Notes under the pieces: generated by a model
Database searches by the model: none
Seen by the model: only the letters and a program-made list of their open reading frames with translations
What the model was told of the DNA's origin: nothing
In this document: piece by piece, positions 22,296 through 31,700 of the stretch
Layout of the letters: each line of letters begins with the position of its first letter
Position numbering within the stretch: position 1 is the first letter of the stretch
Source: Elusimicrobiota bacterium
GTDB lineage: Bacteria > Elusimicrobiota > Elusimicrobia > UBA1565 > UBA9628
Length of the DNA stretch: 64,000 nucleotides
Reading direction: 5' to 3'
NCBI GenBank assembly: GCA_016212795.1
Contig: JACRDT010000007.1
Location: 186,001 to 250,000, forward strand
Program-made: the position numbers and the translations under genes

Positions 22296-24737
22296 GTGTC
22301 TCGGCTTCTGATCCGTGGTTCCTTGGCGGTCCTCTGGGCCTGCGGCGCGGCCGCGTGGGCCGGAGGGGACTGCGAGGAGGCGAGCTACGACGCCGCCTAC
22401 GAGGCGTGCAACGCCAGTCCCCCGCGACCGGATTGCGGCCAGAGGCGCCAGACGGTCGAGTCCGCCTGCCAATCCGAGGTCCAGCAGGCGATCGGGACGC
22501 TCAACGGCGCGACGAGCGATGATGCGCGCAAGAAGGCCGTCGAGAACCTGCGCGACATCCAGCGGAAGATCTACTACCGGATGGCCGAGCTCAAGAGCTA
22601 CTGGCTGTTCGGGTCCACGGGCAAGTCGCTCAGCCCTTCCTTCGACAATTTCGCCAAAGACTCCTGGTACAAGATGGACGATCACATCGCGAAGGCCGGT
22701 TATCCACGCACTCCCAACGGCGACGCCCAGGACGAGCCCGCGGGCGCGGGGCCCGAGGGCCCCGAGGGCGGCCCTGCCGGGCGAAAGAAGGGCGACGGGC
22801 CTCCGCCTTCGAAGGAGGCCGCGGAGCAGCTGCTGAGCGGCGGCGACCCGGCCGGGGCGGAGAAGATGCTGGACAAGCTGCTGGAGAGCGATCCCAAGAA
22901 CCCGGACCTTCTCTCCATGAGGTCCGTCGCCCGGCTCAACCAGGGGAAGCCCGACGGCGCGCTCAAGGACGCCCAGGCCGCCCTGGCGCTGGACCCGGAG
23001 AACAAGCTGGCCCGGGACATGAGCGACTTCATCACCCTGTCCGGCCAGGCCAAAGACACCGGCGTGCAGCTCAAGAAGCCGGACTTCGGCGAGAGGAACC
23101 TGTCGTCCGGTTTCGACGGAGGCGGGGGCGCGGGGAAGGCCGGCCGGGGCGGGGGCCGGCTGGGCGCTCCCGCGGGGCGCGGCTCGCCGCCGGGGTCGGC
23201 CGGGGGGGTCGACGCGGTGCCCGCGGGAGGCTGGGTCGCCGGCGGCCGGGAGGTCGGCGCCGGGGCCTACGCGCCCGCGGCGCAGATGACGCTGCCGATG
23301 TCGCAGGGGCTGACCGGCTCTCAGGTGCTGGTCCAATCCGCGGCCAAGAAGCTGCGGCTCGGGGATGCGAGCGGGGCGTTCCTGGAGGCGACCCGGGCCA
23401 TCCAGGCGGACCGGCGCAACGCCCAGGCCTGGACGGTCCGGGCCGGCGTCTCGAACCGTCTGAAGAACCACGACGCCGCGATCGCCGACGCCACGGAGGC
23501 CCTCAAGGTCGACCCGAAGAACGTGCCGGCCCTGCTGGAGCGGGGGTTCGCCCAATACAGCCTGTCGAACTACTCCTCCGCGCTGGCGGACATCGGTTCG
23601 GCGCTGGCGCTCGACCCCATGAACGCCCTGGGGTACCTCTACCGCGGGATGATCTTCGAGAAGATGGCCCGCTACAAGGAGGCCCTCGCCGACTACGAGA
23701 CCGCGGCGAGGCTCGACCCGTCGCTCAGGCACTTCTGGGAGGAGGCCAAGAAACGCCTGCAGGGGCAGGGGGGCAAGGGCGGCGGGCCCGGGCTCGCGAG
23801 CGCCAAGCGCGCGGCCTTGTGGGGCGGGCCCGCGGCGGCGCTCGTCCTGGTCCTGGCGGGCGTCTGGAGGAAGCGGTCTCGGCAGGCGGCCGGGACGCCG
23901 CCCGGGTCCGAGCAGGCGGAGCCGGCGCCGGCCCTCGAGCCCGAACGCCTCCTCGACGGGACGTACCGTGTCGAGCGGGAGTTGGGCCGGGGAGGCATGG
24001 GGGTCGTCTACGCGGGCACGGACATCAAGCTCCAGCGCCCCGTGGCGCTCAAGCGCCTGCGCGGCGAGGCTTACGGCTCGCCGGAGCTCCGGGAGCGGTT
24101 CCTCAAGGAGGCCCGGCTGGTCGCCAAGCTGAGGCATCCACATATCGCTGAGATCTTCGCGGTCGTGGGCACGGACGACCTCACCATGGTGTTCGAGCTG
24201 GTGGAGGGCAGGACGCTCTCTGCCGTGTTGTCCGAGCGCAGGCGGCTGCCGATCGACGAGGCCAAGCGCGTGGTGGGCGAGGTCTGCGCCGCGCTCGAGT
24301 ACGCCCACCGCGAGCGCGTGATCCACCGGGACATCAAGCCGTCCAACGTCATGCTGGACAAGGCCGGGCAGGTGAAGGTGATGGACTTCGGGGTCGCGCA
24401 CGAGGTCCGCGGCTCGTCGGACTCGACGCTGACGGCCGCGTGGGGCACGCCGCCCTACATGCCGCCCGAGCAGGCCCGGGGCCTGGTGGGCAAGGAATCC
24501 GACCTCTACGCCGTGGCCGTGATGGCCTACGAGATGCTGACGGGGGCCCTGCCCTTCCAAGGGCTGGACCTCCTGGAGAAGAAGGTCAAGAAGGATTTCC
24601 CGCCGGCGACGGCGCTCAACGCCCAGCTGCCCAGGTCGGTGGACGACTTCTTCTCGCTGGCCCTGGAGCCCGACCCGGCCAAGCGTTTCCCCCCCACCGC
24701 GGCCGAGTTCGACCGCGCCTTCCGGGGGCTCGCCTGA
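22296..24737 (+). CDS. TPR-TM-Ser/Thr protein kinase
   Basis: 813 residues from GTG 22296, with GGGAGG 5 nt upstream. Order: signal-like helix (LLIRGSLAVLWACGAAAWAG), a Cys-rich N-region, one TPR block near residue 190, a Gly-rich linker, about four more TPRs (residues ~350-500, AIADATEALKVDPKN etc.), a transmembrane helix (AAALVLVLAGVW, ~510-525), then a Hanks-type kinase (~553-812). Kinase motifs: GRGGMGVVYAG, Lys586 in VALKRL, HRDIKPSNVMLD (Asp679), DFG (Asp697), and APE-like MPPEQARG. The TPRs should be outside and the kinase inside, the reverse of PknB order. It may phosphorylate FHA proteins such as that at 1-1710. Confidence 0.87.
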   Translation: MSRLLIRGSLAVLWACGAAAWAGGDCEEASYDAAYEACNASPPRPDCGQRRQTVESACQSEVQQAIGTLNGATSDDARKKAVENLRDIQRKIYYRMAELKSYWLFGSTGKSLSPSFDNFAKDSWYKMDDHIAKAGYPRTPNGDAQDEPAGAGPEGPEGGPAGRKKGDGPPPSKEAAEQLLSGGDPAGAEKMLDKLLESDPKNPDLLSMRSVARLNQGKPDGALKDAQAALALDPENKLARDMSDFITLSGQAKDTGVQLKKPDFGERNLSSGFDGGGGAGKAGRGGGRLGAPAGRGSPPGSAGGVDAVPAGGWVAGGREVGAGAYAPAAQMTLPMSQGLTGSQVLVQSAAKKLRLGDASGAFLEATRAIQADRRNAQAWTVRAGVSNRLKNHDAAIADATEALKVDPKNVPALLERGFAQYSLSNYSSALADIGSALALDPMNALGYLYRGMIFEKMARYKEALADYETAARLDPSLRHFWEEAKKRLQGQGGKGGGPGLASAKRAALWGGPAAALVLVLAGVWRKRSRQAAGTPPGSEQAEPAPALEPERLLDGTYRVERELGRGGMGVVYAGTDIKLQRPVALKRLRGEAYGSPELRERFLKEARLVAKLRHPHIAEIFAVVGTDDLTMVFELVEGRTLSAVLSERRRLPIDEAKRVVGEVCAALEYAHRERVIHRDIKPSNVMLDKAGQVKVMDFGVAHEVRGSSDSTLTAAWGTPPYMPPEQARGLVGKESDLYAVAVMAYEMLTGALPFQGLDLLEKKVKKDFPPATALNAQLPRSVDDFFSLALEPDPAKRFPPTAAEFDRAFRGLA

Positions 24738-24746
24738 CCTGGCGCC

Positions 24747-26462
24747 CTATTCTCCTTCCGAGACGAGGACGTCGGACAGGGCCTTCGTCACCCGCGCCAT
24801 CGCCTCGTAGTCCAGGGTGTCGGGCAGGTCCGTGGGCTCGTGGTAGTGCGGGTTGCGGTAGGACGCGGTGTCGGTGAGCAGGAGCGCGGGGTAGCCCTCG
24901 TCCCAGTAGCCTTGGTGGTCCGACGTCCGGATGGCCTGGAGCTCGGGCAGGGCCAGGGCCAGCAGGGGGAAGTCCGAGCGCTTGCGCCATGAGCGCTTGA
25001 CGCGCTTGAGGAATCCCCGGCTCTTGAGGTTGGAGACCAGGGCCAGGAAGTTCCCTTCCTTCGGGATGAACCATTTCAGGAACGGGAAGTAGATCTGGGA
25101 CCCAGGCCGGTCGTCGTAGTAGCCCAGCATCTCCAGGCTGATCATGCCCTCGAGCCGGACGCCCTTCTCCTTGAGGCGCCGGGCATCGTGCCTGCTGCCC
25201 ATGTTGGGCGTGTCGAAGGCCGGGGGCTCCTCGGTGGAGAAGGCGACGAGCCGCACGGGCTTGCGGGGCGGGCGCTCCTTCAGGGACCGCGCGACCTCCA
25301 GGAGCACGGCGACGCCGCTGGCGTTGTCGTCGGCGCCCGGGGTGCCGGCGGTGTCGTAGTGCGCGCCGAGGACCCACCAGTCCCCCGGGGCGGGGATCTC
25401 CACGGCGACGTTGTAGAAGGTCGTCCCGTTCTTGACGGCGCCCATCCAGCGGGCGTGGTAGGCCTCGACGGAGGGGGCGTAGCCCAGGCCCTTGAACTGC
25501 GCGACGACGTAGTCGCGGCCCTTGTCGAGCGGGACCCGGCCGCGCTGCACCTGGCTGCGTTCGCCGATGTCCTCCGCCAGGGCCACGACGTGCCGGCGCA
25601 GGCGCGCGGCCTCGGGCGAGAGCAGGGAAGCGGCCTTGCGGGGCGGCGGGGCCAGGCCGAGCTTGGCGGCCGTCGTGACCGGGGGCTGCGCCGTCGAGAG
25701 CAGGAGGGTGACCAGGCCGAACCCGACCCGGTAGAGGCCGAAGATGGCGAAGTCGCGCGTCTCGCCGTACCAGCGCAGCAGCCGGGCGGCCCCGAAGGCG
25801 GAGGCCGCCGAGCAGAGGACGCCGAGCAGGAAGAGCGGGCCGACGCGCGCGTCGAGGACGGACCTGGCCTGGTAGAGCGACGCGCCCAGGAGCACGGGGG
25901 CGGCCAGCAGGAGCGCGAGCCTGGAGGCCTCGGCCCGACGCAGCCCGAGGACCAGGCCGCCGGTCATGGACAGGCCGATGAGCGAGGCGCCAGGCGCGAG
26001 GGACAGCGCCTGGGCGCAGCCCAGCGCCAGGAACTCCGCCGGCCCCAGGTCGAGGGCGTCGCGCCGTCGCCGGCCCCAGCGGTCCGCCGCGACGAGGCTC
26101 AGGCCGAAGAAGATCATCGCCGAGGCGATGGGCTCGGGCCCGCGCAGCTTGTCCCGGTGGGTGAGCAGGAGGAGCCCAGCGGCGAGCGGCGCCAGCGAGG
26201 CGAGGGCGACGCCGCGCAGGAGCTTGATGCTGCCGGGGTCCTTCCTCCGGAGGGCGCCGGCCGCGAGGTCGCGCCATTGCGGGAAGGAGTGGGCGAGCAG
26301 GCCGAGCACCGCCCCCAAGATGACGCTGGCGCTGAAGAACGACGGGACGTCCCCCCACTGGAGCATCCACGGCAGCAGGAGCCGGTGGGCCGAGCCCGAG
26401 ACCGGGAGCATCTGGGTGGCTCCCCCGGCCAGGCCGAGGATGATGCCGTGGGACAGGGTCAC
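24747..26462 (-). CDS. Degenerate UppP-like membrane domain fused to M28 aminopeptidase
   Basis: 571 residues from GTG 26462, which overlaps the pbpC stop (GTGA). Residues 1-255 are a polytopic domain alignable to undecaprenyl-diphosphatase UppP/BacA: GGATQMLPVSGSAHRLLL and LAPGASLIGLSMTGGL. The catalytic residues are changed. The (E/Q)xxxE motif is GGATQ, and the Arg of PGxSRS is Leu161; only His26 and nearby Ser are kept. Residues ~285-571 are an M28 peptidase with zinc-ligand motifs GAHYDTAGTPGADDN (H368, D378), STEEPP and NPHYHEPTD. The peptidase part is paralogous to the gene at 42.5 kb. It follows A2M and pbpC in one operon. Enzyme activity of the UppP part is unlikely; peptidase activity is plausible. 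Confidence 0.82.
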   Translation of the reverse strand: MTLSHGIILGLAGGATQMLPVSGSAHRLLLPWMLQWGDVPSFFSASVILGAVLGLLAHSFPQWRDLAAGALRRKDPGSIKLLRGVALASLAPLAAGLLLLTHRDKLRGPEPIASAMIFFGLSLVAADRWGRRRRDALDLGPAEFLALGCAQALSLAPGASLIGLSMTGGLVLGLRRAEASRLALLLAAPVLLGASLYQARSVLDARVGPLFLLGVLCSAASAFGAARLLRWYGETRDFAIFGLYRVGFGLVTLLLSTAQPPVTTAAKLGLAPPPRKAASLLSPEAARLRRHVVALAEDIGERSQVQRGRVPLDKGRDYVVAQFKGLGYAPSVEAYHARWMGAVKNGTTFYNVAVEIPAPGDWWVLGAHYDTAGTPGADDNASGVAVLLEVARSLKERPPRKPVRLVAFSTEEPPAFDTPNMGSRHDARRLKEKGVRLEGMISLEMLGYYDDRPGSQIYFPFLKWFIPKEGNFLALVSNLKSRGFLKRVKRSWRKRSDFPLLALALPELQAIRTSDHQGYWDEGYPALLLTDTASYRNPHYHEPTDLPDTLDYEAMARVTKALSDVLVSEGE

Positions 26463-28765
26463 GGGACGTGGGTCCGCTGGCCGCGGACGACGAACCGCGA
26501 CTCGCCGACGGTCTTCCCGGCCGCGTCCGAGAGCTCGAGCCGGTGGCTGCCCGGGTCGGGGCTCCAATCGAAGGCGCGGTCCGCCGGGCCGAGCACGCGG
26601 CCGTCGAGGGTCCAGAACAGCCCTTCGCCGGAGGCCGCCTCGAACCGGAGCTCCTGGCGCCCCTCGGGGATGTCGGGGTCGAGCGCCAGGATCTCGCCGG
26701 CGACCGGGTACAGTATCCTCGAGCGCTCCCGGGCGAACTCGGCGGCCGGGGTGTCGGGCTCGGTGCCGCGGAGGAACCACTCCGAGCGGGGCTCGGCGCT
26801 GCCGGCCGGCACGACGCCGCGCCTCACCAGCCCCTCGGGCGCGGCCGGCCGGGGGCTCGGGACGCCTTCGTGCAGGAGGCCCATGACGTCATGCCAGACC
26901 GGCGCGGCGCCGCTGACGCCGCTCACGTTCCACATGGGCTGGCCGCTGAAGTTGCCGACCCAGACGCCGACGGTGTAGCGGCCGGAGAACCCGACGCACC
27001 AGTTGTCGCGCATGTCCTTGCTCGTGCCGGTCTTGACCGCGGTCCAGAACCGGGTATCCAGGGCGCTCTCGAGCCCGAAGGCGGCGCTCCTGCTCCCGCG
27101 GTCGGACAGGATGTCGGCCGCCAGGTAGGCCGCCTCGGCCGAGAAGACCCTCCGGCGACGGACGGCTCCCTTCCCGACGACCTGGCCCCCTGGGGCCAGG
27201 CGCAGGGGAGCGTACTGGCCGCCGTTGGCCAGGGCCCGGTAGGCCGCGACCAGCTCCCAGAGGGAGATGTCGGGCGAGCCCAGCGCCAGCGACGGCCCGT
27301 AGAAATCGGCCTGCTCGAGCCCCTCGAAGCCGAGCCGGCCGAGGGCGGCCACGAAGCGGTCCTCCCCGACGAGGTCGAGGGCCCGCACCGCCGGGATGTT
27401 GATGGAGCCCGCCAGGGCCTGGCGGACCGTGACGGGGCCGCGGAACCGCTTGTCGTAGTTCTCCGGCTGGAAGAGGCCCCGGCCCGCGACGACGCCCAGC
27501 GGGCTGTCGTCGAGGGTCGAGGCCGCGGTGAGCACCCGCCGGTCCAGGGCGAGGGCGTAGAGGAAAGGCTTGAGCGTCGAGCCGGCCTGCCGGCGCGCCG
27601 TGATCCCGTCGACGTGGCGGGCGCTCGAGGCCGGGCCGCCGTTGCCGACGTAGGCCAGCACGTCGCCGCTGGCGTTGTCCACGACGAGGACGGCCCCGTC
27701 GGACACGTTGCGGCCCTCCAGCCCGGCGAGCCTGCCTCGCAGGATGTCGGTCGCCGCGGCCTGGAGGCGCCCGTCGATGGTCGAGGCGATGGCCTGCCCC
27801 CTGGAGGGCAGGTCGTCGGAGGCGCAAGCCGTTCTCCTCTCGCCGGAGACGGCCTGGCCCCCTCGGGCCAGGCTCTCCGCCATGAGCCGGCGGGCCGCCA
27901 GGGGGGCGAGGTCGGCCGCGGGTCTGATGCGGCGCGGCCCCAGGAAGGCCTTGCCGACCGCCTGGCGCAGATCGTCTTCGGGGACGTCCCAGCCCGAGGC
28001 TTTGGCGATGGCGCGGCCGCGGCGCAGGGCGCGCTCCATGGGGGCGGCCGGCTCGCGCAGGAGGGCGGCCAGCACCGAGGCTTCGGCCGCCGCGATGCCG
28101 TGCGGCTCCTTGGCGTAGAGCCACTGGCTGAGGGCGCCGATGCCTTGGAGCTCGCCGCGGCCGGCGATCAGGTTCAGGTACGCCTCGAGGATCTCCTCCT
28201 TGGTCCAGCGGCGCTCGAGCTCTCGGGCCCGGCGTATCTGGCGCAGCTTCTGGCCGGATGAACGCCGGCGATGGCGTGGCAGGAGGTCCCGGTCGAGGAA
28301 CCCCGCCAGCTGCATGGTGATCGTGCTCGCCCCCCGCGGCCTGCCGCCCGCGGTCTGCCAGAGCGCGGCGGCCAGCGAGAGCCAGTCCACGCCGCCGTGG
28401 GAATAGAAACGGCGGTCCTCCGCGGCCAGGACGGCCCGCGCCACGGCCGGCGAGACACGGGCAAGCGGCGTCCATTCGAGCCTTCGCCCCACCGGGTCCG
28501 AGCGCACTTCCTGGATCGTCCGGCCGCGCCGGTCGAGCAGGAGGACCTCGGAACTGCAAAAACCCTCCCGCACCTCGGCGAGGGTGGGCGGCCTGGCCCG
28601 AGGGGGCCAGGCCGTCGCAGGCGCGGGCTGTTCTCCGCTCGCCGGAGACGGCGGCGGCCCGGTCCATGTCCCGGCGAAGGCCCCCCGGACCGCGGCCAAG
28701 GCGATCAGCACGACGACGGACGGCAAGGGACCGCCTCGCGATCCCCGTGCCGCGTGGACGGGCAT
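26459..28765 (-). CDS. pbpC: Penicillin-binding protein 1C (bifunctional)
   Basis: 768 residues from ATG 28765, coupled to the upstream gene (TGATG). An N-terminal hydrophobic segment anchors it. The GT51 glycosyltransferase has EDRRFYSHGGVDW and GASTITMQLAG. The transpeptidase has GSTLKPF (SxxK), SINIPAV (SxN) and VKTGTSKDMRDNW (KTG). A BiPBP_C domain closes it (GEGLFWTLDGRVLG). It builds and crosslinks peptidoglycan. Pairing with alpha-2-macroglobulin is a known conserved partnership. Three palindromic repeats are inserted in frame: in the N-region, between the GT and TP domains, and within the TP domain, adding Pro/Arg/Gly-rich segments. Confidence 0.93.
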   Translation of the reverse strand: MPVHAARGSRGGPLPSVVVLIALAAVRGAFAGTWTGPPPSPASGEQPAPATAWPPRARPPTLAEVREGFCSSEVLLLDRRGRTIQEVRSDPVGRRLEWTPLARVSPAVARAVLAAEDRRFYSHGGVDWLSLAAALWQTAGGRPRGASTITMQLAGFLDRDLLPRHRRRSSGQKLRQIRRARELERRWTKEEILEAYLNLIAGRGELQGIGALSQWLYAKEPHGIAAAEASVLAALLREPAAPMERALRRGRAIAKASGWDVPEDDLRQAVGKAFLGPRRIRPAADLAPLAARRLMAESLARGGQAVSGERRTACASDDLPSRGQAIASTIDGRLQAAATDILRGRLAGLEGRNVSDGAVLVVDNASGDVLAYVGNGGPASSARHVDGITARRQAGSTLKPFLYALALDRRVLTAASTLDDSPLGVVAGRGLFQPENYDKRFRGPVTVRQALAGSINIPAVRALDLVGEDRFVAALGRLGFEGLEQADFYGPSLALGSPDISLWELVAAYRALANGGQYAPLRLAPGGQVVGKGAVRRRRVFSAEAAYLAADILSDRGSRSAAFGLESALDTRFWTAVKTGTSKDMRDNWCVGFSGRYTVGVWVGNFSGQPMWNVSGVSGAAPVWHDVMGLLHEGVPSPRPAAPEGLVRRGVVPAGSAEPRSEWFLRGTEPDTPAAEFARERSRILYPVAGEILALDPDIPEGRQELRFEAASGEGLFWTLDGRVLGPADRAFDWSPDPGSHRLELSDAAGKTVGESRFVVRGQRTHVP
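27181..27200. repeat. Hairpin repeat, family 2, in pbpC transpeptidase region
   Basis: CCTGGCCCC pairs with GGGGCCAGG around a 2-nt loop. On the coding strand it contributes LAPGGQVV. Confidence 0.65.
27793..27873. repeat. Palindromic repeat, family 2, between pbpC domains
   Basis: Two hairpins flank a shared core: CCTGCCC/GGGCAGG at 27793-27812 and GCCTGGCCC/GGGCCAGGC at 27852-27873. The core between them (ending in CTCGCCGGAGACGG) is nearly the same as 28614-28651. Confidence 0.75.
28590..28651. repeat. Palindromic repeat, family 2, in pbpC N-terminal region
   Basis: GGCCTGGCCC (28590-28599) pairs perfectly with GGGCCAGGCC (28604-28613), followed by the core ending CTCGCCGGAGACGG, shared with 27812-27852. 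Confidence 0.75.
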
Positions 28766-31700
28766 CACGGGAGGACCTCCCAATCGGCGTTGGGGATCTC
28801 GCCGAACGACTCGGGCGAGTACAAGGCCTCGGCGCGCGTCACCGGCAGGCGGAAGACGCCCGGGTTGTTGAGCCGCAGGGTGTACTCGACGGAGAAGGCG
28901 CCCTTCGGGACGAACTCGTAGTAGGACCGGAAGGCTTCGAAGGAGCGCTCCTGGTAGGCCGGCCAGGTCTCCCCGTCGTTCTTCTCCTCCCGCGTGGACA
29001 GGGCGGAGTCCCGGCCGAGGCCCGTCCCGAGGATGGCGGAACCCGCCGGGATCGGGTCGTCCACCACGACCCAGGTCCTGTCAGCCTGGGCTTCGACCTC
29101 GAGGCGCACGCGGGCGATGTCGCCGAGGCTCCAGCGTCCGGGCCTCTTCTGCTCGACCGGGCGCACGGTCTTCTTGATCTTGTACCCGCTGGAGAAAGGC
29201 TTCCTGAGCGGCACGGCGGCCATGGACTGAACGACGGCCCAGGGGCGGCCGGGGCCTTGGTGCGTGGCGGCGAGGCTCGAGCGCTTGCCCGGCCAGGCGA
29301 ACTCCACGGCCCCTCCGTCGGCGGAGTCGATCCAGTCCACGCTCCGGCGTTGGCCCCCAAGGTCGGCGTGGCTCCGGCCGGCCACGGGCTCTCCCTCGAA
29401 CCGGCGCCGGAACTTCTCGATGGCGAGCCTCCCCCACGCGTTGGCCGTGGTCAGGTCCCAGTGCCCGCGCTGCTGGCGGCCGAGGGCCCCGCGCATCAGG
29501 CGCGGCATGTCCTCCTTCAGGTCGGGCCAGTCGAGCGCCGCCAGGACGGCGCGCACCGCGTTGAGGTCCGCCGAGACCATGAGCCACCAGAGGCCGTCCG
29601 TCCGCTGGGTGGAGAACCCCATCGTCGTGCCCTGGAAGTCGATGCGGGAGCGGAGGACCTCCCGGGCCGAGGCGAGCGCCTTGTCGGCGCCGGCCGGCTT
29701 GAGGCGCTTGAGGACCCCCACCCAGTCCAGCACGGCCGAGGTGGGCCAGAGGTCCGGCTCGACCTGGATGGAGTCCAGCATCTTCGCCTCCGCCAGGCCG
29801 CCGCGGGAGAGCGCCTCGATGGCGGCGAGCTTGCGCAGGGAGAGGTCGACGGTCGCCAATCCCGAGCCGCGGTTCACCTTCCCCTCCACGAAGGCTTTGA
29901 GCCCCGCCTGCATCTTCTCCCGGGCGTATGCCGGGACGTCCCAGCCGGCCTCGTCGGCGATGGAGAGCAGGTAGGCGGTCAGGACGTCCGAGCCGCGCTC
30001 CGAGCTCGGGAAGTATTTGGCCAGCCCGTCGCCGTCGAGGTGGGCGGGCAGGCCCGCCATGGCGCGGCGCCAGAGCTCCGTGTCCATGAGGGCGACGGCC
30101 TTGGAGGTCCGCTGTTCCAGGCAGCCGTAGGGGTAGGAGCGCATGTAGTCGAGCAGGCCCGTGATGTCGCCGACCACCGAGGGAGAGAAGCTCACCCGCA
30201 CCCCGCCGCGCCCGGGCTCGGCGTCCTTGGGCGCCTCGACGGGCATCTGCAGGGGCTTCTCCAGGGAGGAGATGGTCGCCTGCAGCACGCGCACCGGCAC
30301 GGCCGGCACGACCTTCTGCGAGACCTTGATCCGGTCCGACAGGCTCCCCGCCAGCGCCGTCGCCTCGTAGACGAGGTCGCCGGCGCCGGGGGCCGTCACG
30401 TCCCACGAGACGTCCTTGGCTTCGCCGGAGGACAGGGCCACCGTGAAGGTCTCCAGCGTCCGGGCCAGGCCGTCGATGCGGGCCGAGACCTTGGCCTCGA
30501 GCGGGCGGTCGGAGGCGTTGCGCAGCGTGAAGACGGCCTTGAACCGGTCTCCCTCGCGCACGACCGGCGGCAGGCCCGAGAAGATGGTCAGGTCCTGCGT
30601 GGCGCGCACGCTCGCCTGGCCCGTGCCGAAGAGCCCGGCCCCGGCGGAGGCCACCGCCGCTATGCGAAAGCCCGTCACCGAGTCGTTGAGCGGGATCTCG
30701 ATGCTCGCCCGGCCGTCGGGCCCCAGCGGGACCCTCGCGTTCCAGTAGAGCAGGGTGTCGAAGAGCTCGCGCGTGGTCTGCCGGCCGCCGCCCCCTCCCG
30801 CGGGGATGGCCTTGAGCCCGAAGTGGCGCTTGCCCACCACGTGCATCTGGGCCGTGGCCGTGCGCACGGCGAGGTCCCTCCGGCCCATCATGGCCGTCAG
30901 GAGGTCCCAGCTCTTGTTGGGCATGAGCTCGAGGAGGCCTTCGTCGACGGCCGCGACCGCGACCTCCGCGGTCCCGCGGCCGGCGTCGAGGTTCACGCGG
31001 ACCTTCTCGCGCACCTTGTAGGCGGCGCGGTCGGTGGCGACGGTCACCTTCAGCTCGTGCGCCTTCCAGCCGACCTTGAGCTCCGTGAGCCCCAGGCGGT
31101 AGGCGGGCCTCCCGAGGTCCACGAGGGCCGTGGGCTGGACCTGACCCGCGCGGCCTCGCACGGCAAGCACGGAGACGAAGACGTTCGGGGCGTAGCTTCC
31201 TTTGACCGGCAGGCGGACGGCCGGCGACTTGCCCGAGAGCGGCTGGACGAACGCGTCGAGGACCCCTTCGCGCTCGACGGTCACCAGGCCCACGGCTTTG
31301 CGGAACGGCATGCGGACCTGCAGGACGGCGGTCTCGCCCGGCTCGTAGCGCTTGCGCTCGGGGAGGACGTCCATGCGGTCGTTGTCGGAGACGTCGAACC
31401 ACCAGTCGTCCCTGCCGGCCACCCAGACGCCCGCGTGGGCGGTGGACTTGCGGCCGGCCGAGTCCTGGGCCTCGGCCTCGAGGATGAGGCTGCCCGAGGC
31501 CGGGGAGACGGCCTCGCAGGCGAGCCTCCCGAGCGCGTCGGTGGCGCCCTGGCAGAGGACCCCGTGGTCGACGAGCTTGTCGGCGTGCTCGTAGGCGTAG
31601 AAGCCGCCCACGAGGCGCTTGCGGTGCGAGGTGACGCGCCTCTCGAGGAGGCGCACGACGACCGGCGCGCCGGCGACCGGCTTGCCCGAGATGGTGGCCA

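Noticed and set aside
22730..22790. Collagen-like or palindromic repeat in the kinase gene (GPEGPEGGP)
   Set aside because: It is a short low-complexity linker and does not match the repeat families elsewhere.
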